64,000 bases of DNA, from NCBI RefSeq assembly GCF_002806995.1, contig NZ_NIHE01000002.1, positions 1 through 64,000 on the forward strand, in the 5' to 3' direction. Position numbers and translations under genes: made by a program. The notes under the pieces were generated by a model. It was not told where the DNA came from. It saw only the letters and a list, made by a program, of their open reading frames with translations, and searched no databases. Shown piece after piece: positions 1 through 13,037 of this stretch (position 1 is its first letter; the number at the start of each line of letters is the position of its first letter). The DNA comes from Confluentibacter lentus (lineage in GTDB: Bacteria; Bacteroidota; Bacteroidia; Flavobacteriales; Flavobacteriaceae).

Positions 1-1449
1 GTCGTTGTCCAGATCGGCATAGGCAACACCGTTGGAGTTCACTTCCCTTTCGAAGCCCCATTCTGATATCACCTTCGTGAACGATAGATCGCCATCGTTC
101 CTAAAGGCATAGTTCTGCAATTTATTTGAAGGTATATAATCTAATACTTGATTAATAGATAAGTTTTGAATAGAATCATTTTTTGGATCATTAATAAAAC
201 GACCAAAATCCTGATTTGCAAGTTCCCTTTTGATACCATTGGTGACAAAGATATCCTTCAGGCCATCGTTGTCAAAATCGGCAATCAACGGTGCCCAGCT
301 CCAATCGGTCTTGGATATGCCCGAAAACTGTGCCACATCCGTAAAATAGCCATTGCCATTATTAAGATTAAGGATATTGGACATATAGTTATAATGGAAT
401 CCTGAACGGACGGTTTTCCAAAAACCATTCGTATTCATAGTAGCCATATTTTCTTTCCCCCTACGATGGTCTTCAGCGGACATATCTACAACAAATAAAT
501 CAGGAAGAAAATCGTTGTTCACATCGGCGTAATCAGACCCCATACTACTGTATGATGTATGCTTAAACTTAGTATTTGCTTGGTTTGTAAACGTGCCATT
601 TTTATTGTTGATATACAATTTATCTGGAGTAATAAAATCGTTGGCGACGAATACGTCCAACCAACCATCATTGTTGTAATCGCCTATGGAAGCACTTAAA
701 CTGAACTCCTTATTTATCATACCACTTTCCATAGTGACATCGGTGAACTTAGTGCCATCGTTCCTGTAAAGGTGATCGGAGGTTTGGGGATAAAAATTTT
801 TATCTTTTAGAATATTATCAAGATTGATGGAGTTAATGAAATCGTTCCGATGGTTGACAAGGAACATGTCCAGGTCGCCATCCCTGTCATAGTCAAAAAA
901 ATAGGATTGGATCGAGAACCCATCATCGTCCAGGCCCCATTTTTGAGCCTCTTCCCTAAACGTGCCATCCTTTTGGTTAACGAACAGTTTGTTGCGCCTT
1001 AGCGCATCGCTGTCAAGGGACGCCGATTTGCACACATAGATATCCATCCACCCATCGTTGTTGATGTCGATCATGTTGGCGCCCGTGGTCCAGCCGCCCA
1101 TATCCGAAACCCCAGCCCTGTCCGTGATGTCCTCAAATCTAAGATCGCCCTTGTTAAGGTAAAGCTTGTTGGAACCTTGGTTCGATGTGAAGTAGATGTC
1201 ATCCAGACCGTCGTTATTCACATCCGCTATCGCAACTCCCCCGCCATTGTATACATAAGGATAGCTTAGCGCATGAAAATCTGCCGTCTCCACTACGGTA
1301 TTGTTGAAATGGATGTTGGTCCGTTCACTGTCCAACAGGGTAAAAAGTGTCTTTGAGGCCGTCTCCTTCTTCTCCACACTATCATCTTTACATGAATGGG
1401 ATAGGATCAAAAGAATGGCCAGTATCTGGATCTTGGATATGCGCATCAT
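1..1449 (-). CDS. FG-GAP/VCBS-repeat lipoprotein, C-terminal part outside window
   Basis: Partial gene; the reading frame stays open to the left edge, giving 483 codons. It starts MMRISKIQILAI and has a lipoprotein signal ending in SHSC (Cys about residue 20), so it is probably anchored in the outer membrane. The rest is repeated calcium-binding-like FG-GAP/VCBS blades, such as ADVNNDGLDDIYF, DINNDGWMDIYV and DYDRDGDLDMFLV, typical of seven-bladed propeller proteins. In this family the missing C-terminus often carries an ASPIC/UnbV domain; that cannot be checked here. The relatives are usually over 1000 residues and often lie near SusC/SusD genes. Much of the gene is visibly richer in G and C than its neighbours. 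A good promoter precedes it (1509-1539). The exact ligand or partner is unknown. Confidence 0.85.
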   Translation of the reverse strand, partial: MMRISKIQILAILLILSHSCKDDSVEKKETASKTLFTLLDSERTNIHFNNTVVETADFHALSYPYVYNGGGVAIADVNNDGLDDIYFTSNQGSNKLYLNKGDLRFEDITDRAGVSDMGGWTTGANMIDINNDGWMDIYVCKSASLDSDALRRNKLFVNQKDGTFREEAQKWGLDDDGFSIQSYFFDYDRDGDLDMFLVNHRNDFINSINLDNILKDKNFYPQTSDHLYRNDGTKFTDVTMESGMINKEFSLSASIGDYNNDGWLDVFVANDFITPDKLYINNKNGTFTNQANTKFKHTSYSSMGSDYADVNNDFLPDLFVVDMSAEDHRRGKENMATMNTNGFWKTVRSGFHYNYMSNILNLNNGNGYFTDVAQFSGISKTDWSWAPLIADFDNDGLKDIFVTNGIKRELANQDFGRFINDPKNDSIQNLSINQVLDYIPSNKLQNYAFRNDGDLSFTKVISEWGFEREVNSNGVAYADLDND

Positions 1450-1508
1450 AGTTTTGGTTCGGTTCAGCCGTCCGATAAATATCTTATTAAAGTTGCTTGG
1501 TTGGTCTC

Positions 1509-1539
1509 CAAATGTAAAAAAATCGAATGGTTACACAAA
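1509..1539 (-). promoter_or_regulatory. Bacteroidota-type promoter of the FG-GAP lipoprotein gene
   Basis: On the minus strand TTTG (1539-1536) is followed after exactly 19 bases by TACATTTG (1516-1509). This matches the Bacteroidota sigma-ABfr consensus TTTG-N19-TAnnTTTG. The -7 box lies about 60 bases before the start codon at 1449. Confidence 0.7.
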
Positions 1540-1684
1540 AAGATTTTACAAAACTTAATTTAGTTAATAAATTAATAGTTTCTGGCTAAATACTGAGATA
1601 TTCATCTAAAATATTAGCTCTTAAAAACTTAAAAGGGATTGAATAATTAATAAAAATAACCGAACTTCGTTTCTTTAAATTTAA

Positions 1685-4813
<3,129 letters not shown>

Positions 4814-4846
4814 GTTTTGTTAGAATAATAATATCAAATTTGTTTA

Positions 4847-5398
4847 ATGTCTCATACAATGAAATTATCATTTCAAAACATATTTGAATTAGAAGAAGCG
4901 GGAGAATTTAAAAAAGTCTTTGAAATTTATTCGGATTTATATTCTAAATATAAATCCGAATATGAAATTTGGAAACATTTTTATTTTTTCTTGTGGTTAG
5001 CAATTGAAGATGCTCCAAGAGAATTTAACGAAAAAATTAACCTTCGTGAATTAATGCAAAAAATGTTTGAAGAAGGCAAAAGAAATTTTTCCGATTTGGC
5101 CAACTTTAATTTTATCACTGGATATACTGTTTCAATATTTCCTTATGAATATGGAGATTATGATGACTTGGAAATTGAAGCTAAAAAAATGCTAAAAAAA
5201 GCAACTGAAATTGACACTGAAAACTTAATTTATAAACTCGTTTTTTTGGGAAGCTTACAAAAAGTTGACAAAGAAGAATACAAAAAAACAGAAATTGATG
5301 CTGCGCCAACTGTCTTAGAAGTATTTAAAGGAAAGGGTATGTTGAATAAATATTTTAGACAAGTTTTATATCGAATTGATAAGAAAACCTCAAGCTAA
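4847..5398 (+). CDS. Small unknown protein, TPR-like helices
   Basis: Not recognised. The 183-residue product has no signal peptide or membrane segment and looks cytoplasmic and mostly helical. The N-terminal part (FELEEAGEFKKVFEIYSDLYSKY) resembles a TPR-type helix pair, and a second one may lie at AKKMLKKATEIDTENLIYKL. The start could be the ATG at 4847 or the one at 4859 (MKLSFQ). The gene follows the beta-galactosidase by 33 bases, but nothing shows a shared role. It is more AT-rich than its neighbours and contains a perfect 16-base inverted repeat (4928-4962), both compatible with transfer. Similar orphan helical proteins occur in flavobacteria as hypothetical or immunity-like proteins; that is only a guess here. 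Confidence 0.7.
   Translation: MSHTMKLSFQNIFELEEAGEFKKVFEIYSDLYSKYKSEYEIWKHFYFFLWLAIEDAPREFNEKINLRELMQKMFEEGKRNFSDLANFNFITGYTVSIFPYEYGDYDDLEIEAKKMLKKATEIDTENLIYKLVFLGSLQKVDKEEYKKTEIDAAPTVLEVFKGKGMLNKYFRQVLYRIDKKTSS
4928..4962. repeat. Perfect 16-bp inverted repeat inside a coding sequence
   Basis: TATTCGGATTTATATT (4928-4943) and its exact reverse complement (4947-4962) are separated by 3 bases within the unknown gene at 4847. The repeat would form a strong mRNA hairpin near codons 28-39. Confidence 0.9.
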
Positions 5399-5436
5399 CA
5401 GCGGTTTATATAAATTACAAGACTTGGGCATCTACT

Positions 5437-5455
5437 CGATTCCGTAGCGGAATCG
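5437..5455. repeat. Small perfect hairpin between convergent genes
   Basis: CGATTCCG TAG CGGAATCG is an 8-bp stem with a 3-base loop between the stop codons at 5398 and 5540. It has no T-tract on either side, so it is either a weak bidirectional terminator or a dispersed palindromic element. Confidence 0.6.
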
Positions 5456-5539
5456 TAAAGGAGTTTTGTCTTTGGAATCATCAGTAATAAATCATCAAAA
5501 ATAGCTGAAAACCATTAAGAATAAACCAAATTTCAAAAC

Positions 5540-6454
5540 CTAATCCCTGATCAAAGGCATGGTTGTACAACGCAGCAAGCCTCCTTGTTTACCAATTTCA
5601 GCATAAGGCACTTCTTCCACAATAAAACCTTCATTGTGTAGCCATGCATTTAATCTGGTAAAGTTTTTTTCAGAAATAATAACATCATCAGAAATAGAAA
5701 AAATATTGCTGTTCATGTTATACATTTCGTCTTGAGTGATTTCAAATATGTTTTCTTCTCCAAAAAAATCAACCAACCATTGGTATTCGCGTTCTATTAA
5801 AAAACCGGCTTTATAAATAATGGCTTTGCCTTTTCCTATGGGTTGAAAACAACAATCTAAATGCAAGGCATTTTCTTTGGGGTTTGTATTCGATTTTCGC
5901 AACTCAAAAGCCTTAACCGTTTTCTCTGGAAATAATTCCTGTATGGCAATAACAGCATCCATATTGGTTCTAGCCGTGATATAATCGGCATAGTCTTCAC
6001 CAGAATACGTCCCCATAAAAATATAGTCGTCCCACAACATTACATCTCCCCCTTCAACATGGCATTCTTTTGGCAAAACTATTCTGTTCTCTCTATCTAC
6101 CTGATTCCAAACATACCGTATAGCTTCAATTTCACGTTCTCTATCTGGTAAAATATTGGCTCTTATTATTTTATCTTCGATAACAAAAGCGATATCTCGT
6201 GAAAATATTTGGTTACAGTCTTTAATGATATTTGGTCTATAAACCTTTACGTCATATTTTCTTAAAACAGTTTCGACTGCATCCATTTCAAGAATCATAT
6301 CCTCTTCCTTTGGATAGGTTCCATCCAGCACACTTTCAATACTTTTAGGGTCGTAACAATCTGCAACACTTGGCACTGGGCCATTGCTTTTGGCAGTTCC
6401 TAAAATGACTACCCGCAATCTTGACGTTTCGTTTTTTACATTAAGTTTTAGCAT
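5540..6454 (-). CDS. Amidinotransferase/dimethylarginine dimethylaminohydrolase (DDAH)-like enzyme
   Basis: Member of the guanidino-group-modifying pentein superfamily, whose members hydrolyse or transfer the amidino group of arginine derivatives. It has 304 residues from the ATG at 6454 (MLKLNVKNETSRLRV). A longer GTG start at 6478 lies inside a terminator hairpin and is unlikely. Visible motifs are FSRDIAFVIED, EGGDVMLW, the catalytic His in ALHLDCCFQP (about residue 198) and the nucleophilic Cys in GGLLRCTTMP (about residue 296), so the catalytic set looks complete. It lies 66 bases downstream of gltA, a neighbourhood I know from flavobacteria. The true substrate is not established: dimethylarginine, citrulline, agmatine or a ring-opening reaction are all possible. 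Cytoplasmic. Confidence 0.8.
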   Translation of the reverse strand: MLKLNVKNETSRLRVVILGTAKSNGPVPSVADCYDPKSIESVLDGTYPKEEDMILEMDAVETVLRKYDVKVYRPNIIKDCNQIFSRDIAFVIEDKIIRANILPDREREIEAIRYVWNQVDRENRIVLPKECHVEGGDVMLWDDYIFMGTYSGEDYADYITARTNMDAVIAIQELFPEKTVKAFELRKSNTNPKENALHLDCCFQPIGKGKAIIYKAGFLIEREYQWLVDFFGEENIFEITQDEMYNMNSNIFSISDDVIISEKNFTRLNAWLHNEGFIVEEVPYAEIGKQGGLLRCTTMPLIRD

Positions 6455-6464
6455 GATGTAAATA

Positions 6465-6496
6465 TAAAAAAGCTCCACAAGTAAACTTATGAAGCT
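6465..6496 (-). terminator. Rho-independent terminator of gltA
   Basis: On the minus strand AGCTTCATAAGT, a 2-base turn, then ACTTGTGGAGCT form a 12-bp stem with two G-U pairs, followed by six T. It lies 25 bases after the gltA stop and ends about 10 bases before the start codon of the amidinotransferase gene. Confidence 0.8.
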
Positions 6497-6520
6497 CTGA
6501 TAATTTATTTTAACGATGTG

Positions 6521-7807
6521 TTATCTATTTTCTAATGGAACAAACGACCTTAGCGTTGCTCCAGTATATATTTGTCTCGGTCTGCCTATTGGCTCTTTAT
6601 TTAAACGCATTTCACGCCATTGTGCTATCCAGCCCGGTAAACGTCCTAAAGCAAACATAACCGTAAACATATCGGTTGGAATGCCCATGCCTCTGTAAAT
6701 GATTCCAGAATAGAAATCTACGTTAGGATACAATTTTCTATCTACAAAGTATGGATCTTCTAAAGCTTCTTTCTCAAGACCTTTGGCAATGTCTAAAATC
6801 GGATCCTCAATACCTAGATTACCTAATACTTCGTCAGCTGCCTTTTTTATGATTTTAGCTCTTGGGTCGAAGTTTTTATAAACTCGGTGACCAAAGCCCA
6901 TTAATCTGAATGGATCTTGTTTATCTTTTGCTTTAGCCATGTACTTTTTAGTATCGCCACCATCTTCTTTAATGGCTTCCAACATTTCTAACACTGCTTG
7001 GTTAGCACCACCATGAAGTGGACCCCAAAGTGCAGAGATTCCCGCAGATAATGATGCAAATAATCCTGCATGCGAAGAACCAACAATCCTAACTGTGGAC
7101 GTAGAACAGTTTTGTTCATGGTCTGCGTGTAAAATTAAAAGTTTATCTAAAGCATCCACTAAAATTTTGTTTTGAACATAGTTGGCATTAGGCTGTCTAA
7201 ACATCATTTTTAAGATATTTTCAACATACCCCAAAGAATCATCACCATAGTCTAATGGTAATCCAAGTCTTTTTCTATACGTCCAAGCTACCAACACAGG
7301 AAATTTACCCATAATTTTAACAATGGCCCTATACATATCAGCCTCAGAATTCACATTAACCGAGGTTGGATTAAATGCTGTTAAGGCACTGGTTAACGAA
7401 GATATGACGCCCATTGGATGAGCCGTTTTTGGAAAAGCGTCCACTATTTTTTTAACATCTTCATCCACAACAGCTTGAGCTTTAATATCATTATGGAATT
7501 TATCATTTTGCTCTTTTGTAGGCAATTCTCCAAAAATCAAAAGATAGGCAACTTCTAAAAAGTCAGCTTTCTCAGCTAATTCTTCTATCGAGTAACCCCT
7601 GTATCTTAAAATGCCCTTTTCACCATCTAAAAAAGTAATACCACTTTCGCAAGAACCCGTATTTTTGAATCCTGGATCAATAGTTATTACGCCATCTGAT
7701 TCGCTTCTAAAATTAGAAATGTCTATCGCTAATTCATTTTCTGTTCCTTCAATTACTGGGAGGTTTATTTTCTTTCCGTTGACTTCTATGCTAGCAGTAT
7801 GTGCCAT
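6521..7807 (-). CDS. gltA: Citrate synthase (type II)
   Basis: Condenses oxaloacetate and acetyl-CoA to citrate, the entry step of the TCA cycle, in the cytoplasm. At 428 residues it has the length of the hexameric, NADH-regulated type found in Gram-negatives. The catalytic residues are seen as His in GPLHGGANQ (about 265), His in MGFGHRVYKNFDPR (about 307) and Asp in NVDFYSGI (about 364), close to E. coli numbering. The conserved HADHEQNCSTSTVR is present. It is transcribed alone: eno upstream has its own terminator, and gltA is followed by one at 6465-6496. No clear consensus promoter is seen in the 175-base upstream gap. Confidence 0.97.
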   Translation of the reverse strand: MAHTASIEVNGKKINLPVIEGTENELAIDISNFRSESDGVITIDPGFKNTGSCESGITFLDGEKGILRYRGYSIEELAEKADFLEVAYLLIFGELPTKEQNDKFHNDIKAQAVVDEDVKKIVDAFPKTAHPMGVISSLTSALTAFNPTSVNVNSEADMYRAIVKIMGKFPVLVAWTYRKRLGLPLDYGDDSLGYVENILKMMFRQPNANYVQNKILVDALDKLLILHADHEQNCSTSTVRIVGSSHAGLFASLSAGISALWGPLHGGANQAVLEMLEAIKEDGGDTKKYMAKAKDKQDPFRLMGFGHRVYKNFDPRAKIIKKAADEVLGNLGIEDPILDIAKGLEKEALEDPYFVDRKLYPNVDFYSGIIYRGMGIPTDMFTVMFALGRLPGWIAQWREMRLNKEPIGRPRQIYTGATLRSFVPLENR

Positions 7808-7925
7808 GTTATATACTTAATGTTTAATATTTATTTTGATTCGCTAATTTACAAAATATCTCATGATTAATAAAGCTTATCTACACTAGGATTTATCAAT
7901 TATTATATTATTAAAAATGACGAAT

Positions 7926-7962
7926 AAAAAAAGGCGATTATTAAAAAATAATCGCCTTTTTG
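7926..7962 (-). terminator. Terminator of eno
   Basis: The stem GGCGATTATT/AATAATCGCC (7933-7942 with 7947-7956) has a 4-base loop and is flanked by T-runs on both strands. It lies 27 bases after the eno stop codon in the minus direction. Confidence 0.85.
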
Positions 7963-7982
7963 ATAATATTCAATACGTAATA

Positions 7983-9281
<1,299 letters not shown>

Positions 9282-9305
9282 TTATTTTTAAACTTTTTAA
9301 TATGT

Positions 9306-9313
9306 CAAATTTA
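9306..9313 (-). promoter_or_regulatory. Probable -7 box of the eno promoter
   Basis: TAAATTTG on the minus strand matches TAnnTTTG about 30 bases before the eno start codon. No TTTG is found at the ideal upstream spacing, so this is a partial match. Confidence 0.4.
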
Positions 9314-9418
9314 CGGTTAAATCGCCTTTAATTAATGATGTTTTTAAAGAATTTATTAAAATTATGCCTACAACGTTTTAGTAACTTCTAATACCAAGAG
9401 TAAACACATTTTAGAGAT

Positions 9419-10522
9419 TTATTTTTTTATATTTTCGATGAATTGATCGAACAAATAAGAAGCATCATGTGGGCCAGGACTCGCTTCTGGATGGTACTGT
9501 ACCGAAAAGCAATTTTTAGATTTCATAGCTAAGCCTGCAACGGTATGATCATTCAAATGCACGTGTGTTACTTCTAAATCTGGATGAGCTTCTGCCTCTT
9601 CCCTATTGACAGCAAAACCATGGTTTTGGGACGTTATTTCGCCTTTCCCAGTCCTTAGGTTTTTAACTGGGTGATTGATGCCTCTATGTCCATTATGCAT
9701 TTTATAAGTTGACACCCCATTTGCCAGAGCTATAATTTGGTGGCCAAGGCAGATACCAAATAAAGGTAAATCGCGTTTAATTATTTCTTTTGCTAATGTT
9801 TGAGCTTCTACTAGAGGCTCTGGATCTCCAGGACCGTTAGATAAAAAATAACCATCTGGTTTGAATGCTTCTAAATCTTCAAATTTAGCATTGTATGGAA
9901 ACACTTTTATGTAAGCATCTCTTTTTGCGATGTTTCGAAGAATGTTTTTCTTAATTCCAATATCTAAAGCGGCTACTTTATAAGTGGCGTTTTCATTACC
10001 AAAATAATAAGGCTCTTTGGTTGATACTTTTGAAGCCAACTCTAAACCATTCATATCTGGAACATCTGCCAATTGTTTCTTTAATCCTTCAATATTATCA
10101 ACTTCTGTAGAAATAACTGCATTCATGGCACCATTATCTCTAATATAACTTACCAAAGCTCTAGTATCTACATCAGATATTGCTAACAGATTATTTTTAT
10201 CTAGAAATGATTCCAAGGAACCATCGGAATCTATTCTTGAATATTCATAACTAAAATTTTTGCAAATTAGTCCTGCTATTTTTATGGAATCTGACTCAAT
10301 TTCTTCGTCATTTACACCATAATTTCCAATGTGCGCATTGGTAGTCACCATTAATTGACCGTAATATGATGGGTCGGTAAAAATTTCTTGGTAACCAGTC
10401 ATGCCCGTATTGAAACACACTTCTCCAAATGCGGATCCTTGTTTATTTCCAACTGCTTTGCCGTAAAAAATAGTACCATCTGCTAGAAGAATGATGGCTT
10501 TTTGTCGTTTTTGATATTTCAT
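9419..10522 (-). CDS. carA: Carbamoyl-phosphate synthase small subunit
   Basis: Glutaminase subunit that delivers ammonia to CarB for carbamoyl phosphate, feeding pyrimidine and arginine synthesis. It has 367 residues, the usual size. The N-terminal domain carries FGEVCFNTGMTGYQEIFTDPSY. The C-terminal class I glutamine amidotransferase domain has the nucleophile Cys in LFGICLGHQ (about 258) and His/Glu in VQYHPEASPG (about 344 and 346). The large subunit carB is not in the window. In flavobacteria carA commonly lies between rplQ and eno, as here. A perfect 12-bp palindrome lies 24 bases before the start codon (10547-10558). Confidence 0.97.
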   Translation of the reverse strand: MKYQKRQKAIILLADGTIFYGKAVGNKQGSAFGEVCFNTGMTGYQEIFTDPSYYGQLMVTTNAHIGNYGVNDEEIESDSIKIAGLICKNFSYEYSRIDSDGSLESFLDKNNLLAISDVDTRALVSYIRDNGAMNAVISTEVDNIEGLKKQLADVPDMNGLELASKVSTKEPYYFGNENATYKVAALDIGIKKNILRNIAKRDAYIKVFPYNAKFEDLEAFKPDGYFLSNGPGDPEPLVEAQTLAKEIIKRDLPLFGICLGHQIIALANGVSTYKMHNGHRGINHPVKNLRTGKGEITSQNHGFAVNREEAEAHPDLEVTHVHLNDHTVAGLAMKSKNCFSVQYHPEASPGPHDASYLFDQFIENIKK

Positions 10523-10546
10523 GTGTTAGATTTTTTTTTTTAAATT

Positions 10547-10558
10547 GTCACATGTGAC
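10547..10558. promoter_or_regulatory. 12-bp perfect palindrome upstream of carA
   Basis: GTCACATGTGAC is an exact palindrome 24 bases before the carA start codon. It resembles a dimeric regulator operator and contains the TGTGA/TCACA half-sites of CRP/FNR-type proteins with no spacer. The regulator is unknown. Confidence 0.35.
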
Positions 10559-10637
10559 CCTCATACAATGATTGCTTTTATAATATTATATGAGTTATGG
10601 AAGGTTTCATTCCTAAAAAAGTTTTACAAAATTGCAT

Positions 10638-10676
10638 AAAAAAAAGGATAAACTAAAATAGTTTATCCTTTATATT
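10638..10676 (-). terminator. Terminator of the alpha operon, after rplQ
   Basis: The stem AAAGGATAAACTA/TAGTTTATCCTTT (10643-10655 with 10659-10671) is followed by a T-run on the minus strand, about 20 bases after the rplQ stop. It closes the ribosomal-protein supercluster. Confidence 0.85.
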
Positions 10677-10693
10677 TTAAATGTTTTTAACAT

Positions 10694-11170
10694 CTATTCC
10701 TCTTCTTCTTTTGATGCTTTAGTATCAACAACTGGAGCAGCGGCAGGCTTAGCACCACCTCTTCTACTTCTTCTGGTTGTTTTCTTCTCTGGTTTACCAG
10801 CATTGTAGATTTCGTTGTAATCTACAAGCTCGATCATAGCCATATCAGCATTATCCCCTAAACGATTACCAAGTTTAATAATTCTTGTGTAACCTCCTGG
10901 TCTGTCACCAACTTTAGCAGCAACATCTCTAAATAATTCTGCTACAGCCTCTTTTTGTCTTAGTCTACTGAAAACAATACGTCTGTTGTGTGTAGTGTCT
11001 TCTTTAGATTTAGTAATCATTGGCTCAACAAATAGCTTTAATGCTTTTGCTTTTGCAACAGTTGTGTTTATACGTTTGTGCTCTATTAAAGAACAAGCCA
11101 TATTTGCCAACATTGATTTTCTGTGAGCAGTTTGTCTGCCTAAGTGGTTTATTTTTTTTCCGTGTCTCAT
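10694..11170 (-). CDS. rplQ: 50S ribosomal protein L17
   Basis: Large-subunit protein near the exit tunnel. It starts [20 protein letters not shown], the family signature. At 158 residues it is longer than the roughly 120-residue E. coli protein because of a low-complexity tail (about 127-158) that goes from basic ([11 protein letters not shown]) to acidic (SKEEEE). Last gene of the alpha operon, 59 bases after rpoA, followed by a terminator. Confidence 0.97.
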   Translation of the reverse strand: MRHGKKINHLGRQTAHRKSMLANMACSLIEHKRINTTVAKAKALKLFVEPMITKSKEDTTHNRRIVFSRLRQKEAVAELFRDVAAKVGDRPGGYTRIIKLGNRLGDNADMAMIELVDYNEIYNAGKPEKKTTRRSRRGGAKPAAAPVVDTKASKEEEE

Positions 11171-11199
11171 GACATTTGTTTTATCATCTTGCTACCAAA

Positions 11200-11212
11200 C
11201 TCGACTGTCGAG
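11200..11212. repeat. Short hairpin between rpoA and rplQ
   Basis: CTCGAC T GTCGAG forms a perfect 13-base palindrome in the 59-base spacer. It has no T-tract, so it is more likely an RNA stability or processing element than a terminator. Confidence 0.5.
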
Positions 11213-11229
11213 GAGCAAAATATGATTAA

Positions 11230-12222
11230 TTAATCTTTATCTAATTTGTATTTACTTAAATCCATTCCGAAGTTTAAACCTTTAATATGAACAAGTTCTT
11301 CAAGTTCTGTTAAAGATTTTTTACCAAAGTTTCTGAATTTCATCAAATCGTTTTTGTTGAAAGATACTAAATCTCCCAAAGTATCAACTTCTGCTGCTTT
11401 TAAACAGTTAAGAGCACGAACAGATAAATCCATATCGATTAACTTCGTTTTAAGCAACTGTCTCATGTGAAGAGATTCTTCATCATAAGTTTCAGTTTGT
11501 GCAATTTCATCAGCTTCTAATGTAATACGCTCATCAGAGAATAACATAAAGTGGTGAATTAATGTTTTAGCAGCTTCCGTTAAAGCGTCTTGAGGTGTTA
11601 TAGAACCATCTGTAATGATTTCAAAAACCAGTTTTTCGTAATCGGTTTTTTGTTCAACACGATAGTTTTCAATACTATACTTTACATTTTTTATTGGTGT
11701 ATAGATAGAATCTGTAAAGATAGTACCAATTGGTGCAGCAGCTTTTTTGTTTTCTTCCGCAGGTACGTAACCTCTACCTTTTTCTATGGTGATTTCCATG
11801 TTAAAGTTCACTTTAGGATCTAAATTACAGATTACTAATTCTGTATTCAATACTTGGAATCCTGAAATAAATTTTTGGAAATCTCCAGCTAATATTTGTT
11901 CTTGACCAGAAATTGATATAGAAATAGATTCGTTATCGATATCTTCAATTTGTCTTTTAAAACGAACTTGTTTTAAGTTTAATATGATTTCCGTAACATC
12001 TTCAACGACTCCTGAAATTGCTGAAAATTCATGATCTACACCTTCAATTCTAACTGATGTAATGGCGAATCCTTCTAAAGAAGAAAGTAAAACTCTTCTT
12101 AATGCGTTACCTACTGTTAATCCGTATCCAGGTTCTAAAGGGCGAAATTCGAATTTGCCTTCAAAATCTGTTGAATCAATCATGATTACTTTATCGGGCT
12201 TCTGAAAATTAAATACTGCCAT
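11230..12222 (-). CDS. rpoA: RNA polymerase alpha subunit
   Basis: Assembly platform of RNA polymerase. It has 330 residues: N-terminal dimerisation domain with [23 protein letters not shown], and a C-terminal domain (from about 250) with [20 protein letters not shown] and [12 protein letters not shown], which contacts DNA and regulators. It lies between rpsD and rplQ, as in other bacteria. Confidence 0.98.
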   Translation of the reverse strand: MAVFNFQKPDKVIMIDSTDFEGKFEFRPLEPGYGLTVGNALRRVLLSSLEGFAITSVRIEGVDHEFSAISGVVEDVTEIILNLKQVRFKRQIEDIDNESISISISGQEQILAGDFQKFISGFQVLNTELVICNLDPKVNFNMEITIEKGRGYVPAEENKKAAAPIGTIFTDSIYTPIKNVKYSIENYRVEQKTDYEKLVFEIITDGSITPQDALTEAAKTLIHHFMLFSDERITLEADEIAQTETYDEESLHMRQLLKTKLIDMDLSVRALNCLKAAEVDTLGDLVSFNKNDLMKFRNFGKKSLTELEELVHIKGLNFGMDLSKYKLDKD

Positions 12223-12318
12223 GTTTTTCTTCGTTTTAATTGTTATTTAGTTGCGCGGATTATAAGTTTGAAGAAGTACAAATAAACCCTTTGGCTAAAT
12301 ACCAATGTTATTAATTTA

Positions 12319-12924
12319 TTATTTAGAATATAATTCGACGATGAATTGTTCGTTTATGTTTTCTGGAATTTGAATTCTTGCAGGAACAGAAACATAAGTC
12401 CCTTGCTTAGTGTCGTTATTCCAAGTAATCCACTCGTATACTTGACTTGAGTTAGATAAAGATTTATCGATAGCTTCAAGTGATTTTGATTTTTCTCTTA
12501 CAGCAACAACATCACCAGCGTGTAATTGATAAGAAGGTATATTTACCAATTCACCATTTACTGTAATGTGTCTGTGAGATACTAATTGTCTTGCACCGCT
12601 TCTAGAAGGAGCTATTCCCATTCTATAAACCACATTATCCAATCTAGATTCACAAAGTTGTAATAAAACCTCACCTGTGATACCTTGTGCTGCTCTAGCT
12701 TTTTTAAACATATTTCTGAATTGACGCTCTAATACACCATAAGTATATTTAGCTTTTTGCTTTTCTTGTAATTGAATTGCATATTCAGATTTTTTTCCAC
12801 GACGCTTGTTTGCACCGTGTTGACCAGGAGGATAATTTCTTTTCTCAAAAGATTTATCTTCTCCGAAAATAGCTTCACCAAATTTACGAGCTATTTTAGT
12901 TTTAGGACCAGTATATCTTGCCAT
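12319..12924 (-). CDS. rpsD: 30S ribosomal protein S4
   Basis: Primary binder of the 16S rRNA 5' domain and, in many bacteria, translational repressor of the alpha operon. It has 201 residues. [17 protein letters not shown] and the S4/RNA-binding domain ([20 protein letters not shown]) are clear. The N-terminal cysteine cluster of zinc-binding S4 is absent, so this is the zinc-free type. It is separated from rpsK by 175 bases containing a strong hairpin, so rpsD-rpoA-rplQ may have their own promoter. Confidence 0.97.
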   Translation of the reverse strand: MARYTGPKTKIARKFGEAIFGEDKSFEKRNYPPGQHGANKRRGKKSEYAIQLQEKQKAKYTYGVLERQFRNMFKKARAAQGITGEVLLQLCESRLDNVVYRMGIAPSRSGARQLVSHRHITVNGELVNIPSYQLHAGDVVAVREKSKSLEAIDKSLSNSSQVYEWITWNNDTKQGTYVSVPARIQIPENINEQFIVELYSK

Positions 12925-13024
12925 TTTAAATTGTTTTTAAGAGTGATTATGAATTAAGGTCTTAATCTTATCCTTCGATAATCGTTGATCTCTTGTTGAT
13001 ACTTGTTTTTATTTTTTCAGTTTG

Positions 13025-13032
13025 CAAATTTA
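13025..13032 (-). promoter_or_regulatory. Possible -7 box before rpsD
   Basis: TAAATTTG on the minus strand matches TAnnTTTG just after the rpsK-distal hairpin. No well-spaced TTTG is present upstream because that region is the hairpin itself. It could restart transcription for rpsD-rpoA-rplQ. Confidence 0.35.
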
Positions 13033-13037
13033 CACAT

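Noticed and set aside
1301-1558. An 85-codon plus-strand open frame
   Set aside because: Antisense to the lipoprotein signal region of the FG-GAP gene and its promoter.
6455-6478. GTG start for the amidinotransferase gene, eight codons upstream
   Set aside because: It would lie inside the gltA terminator hairpin, and the ATG at 6454 gives a normal N-terminus.
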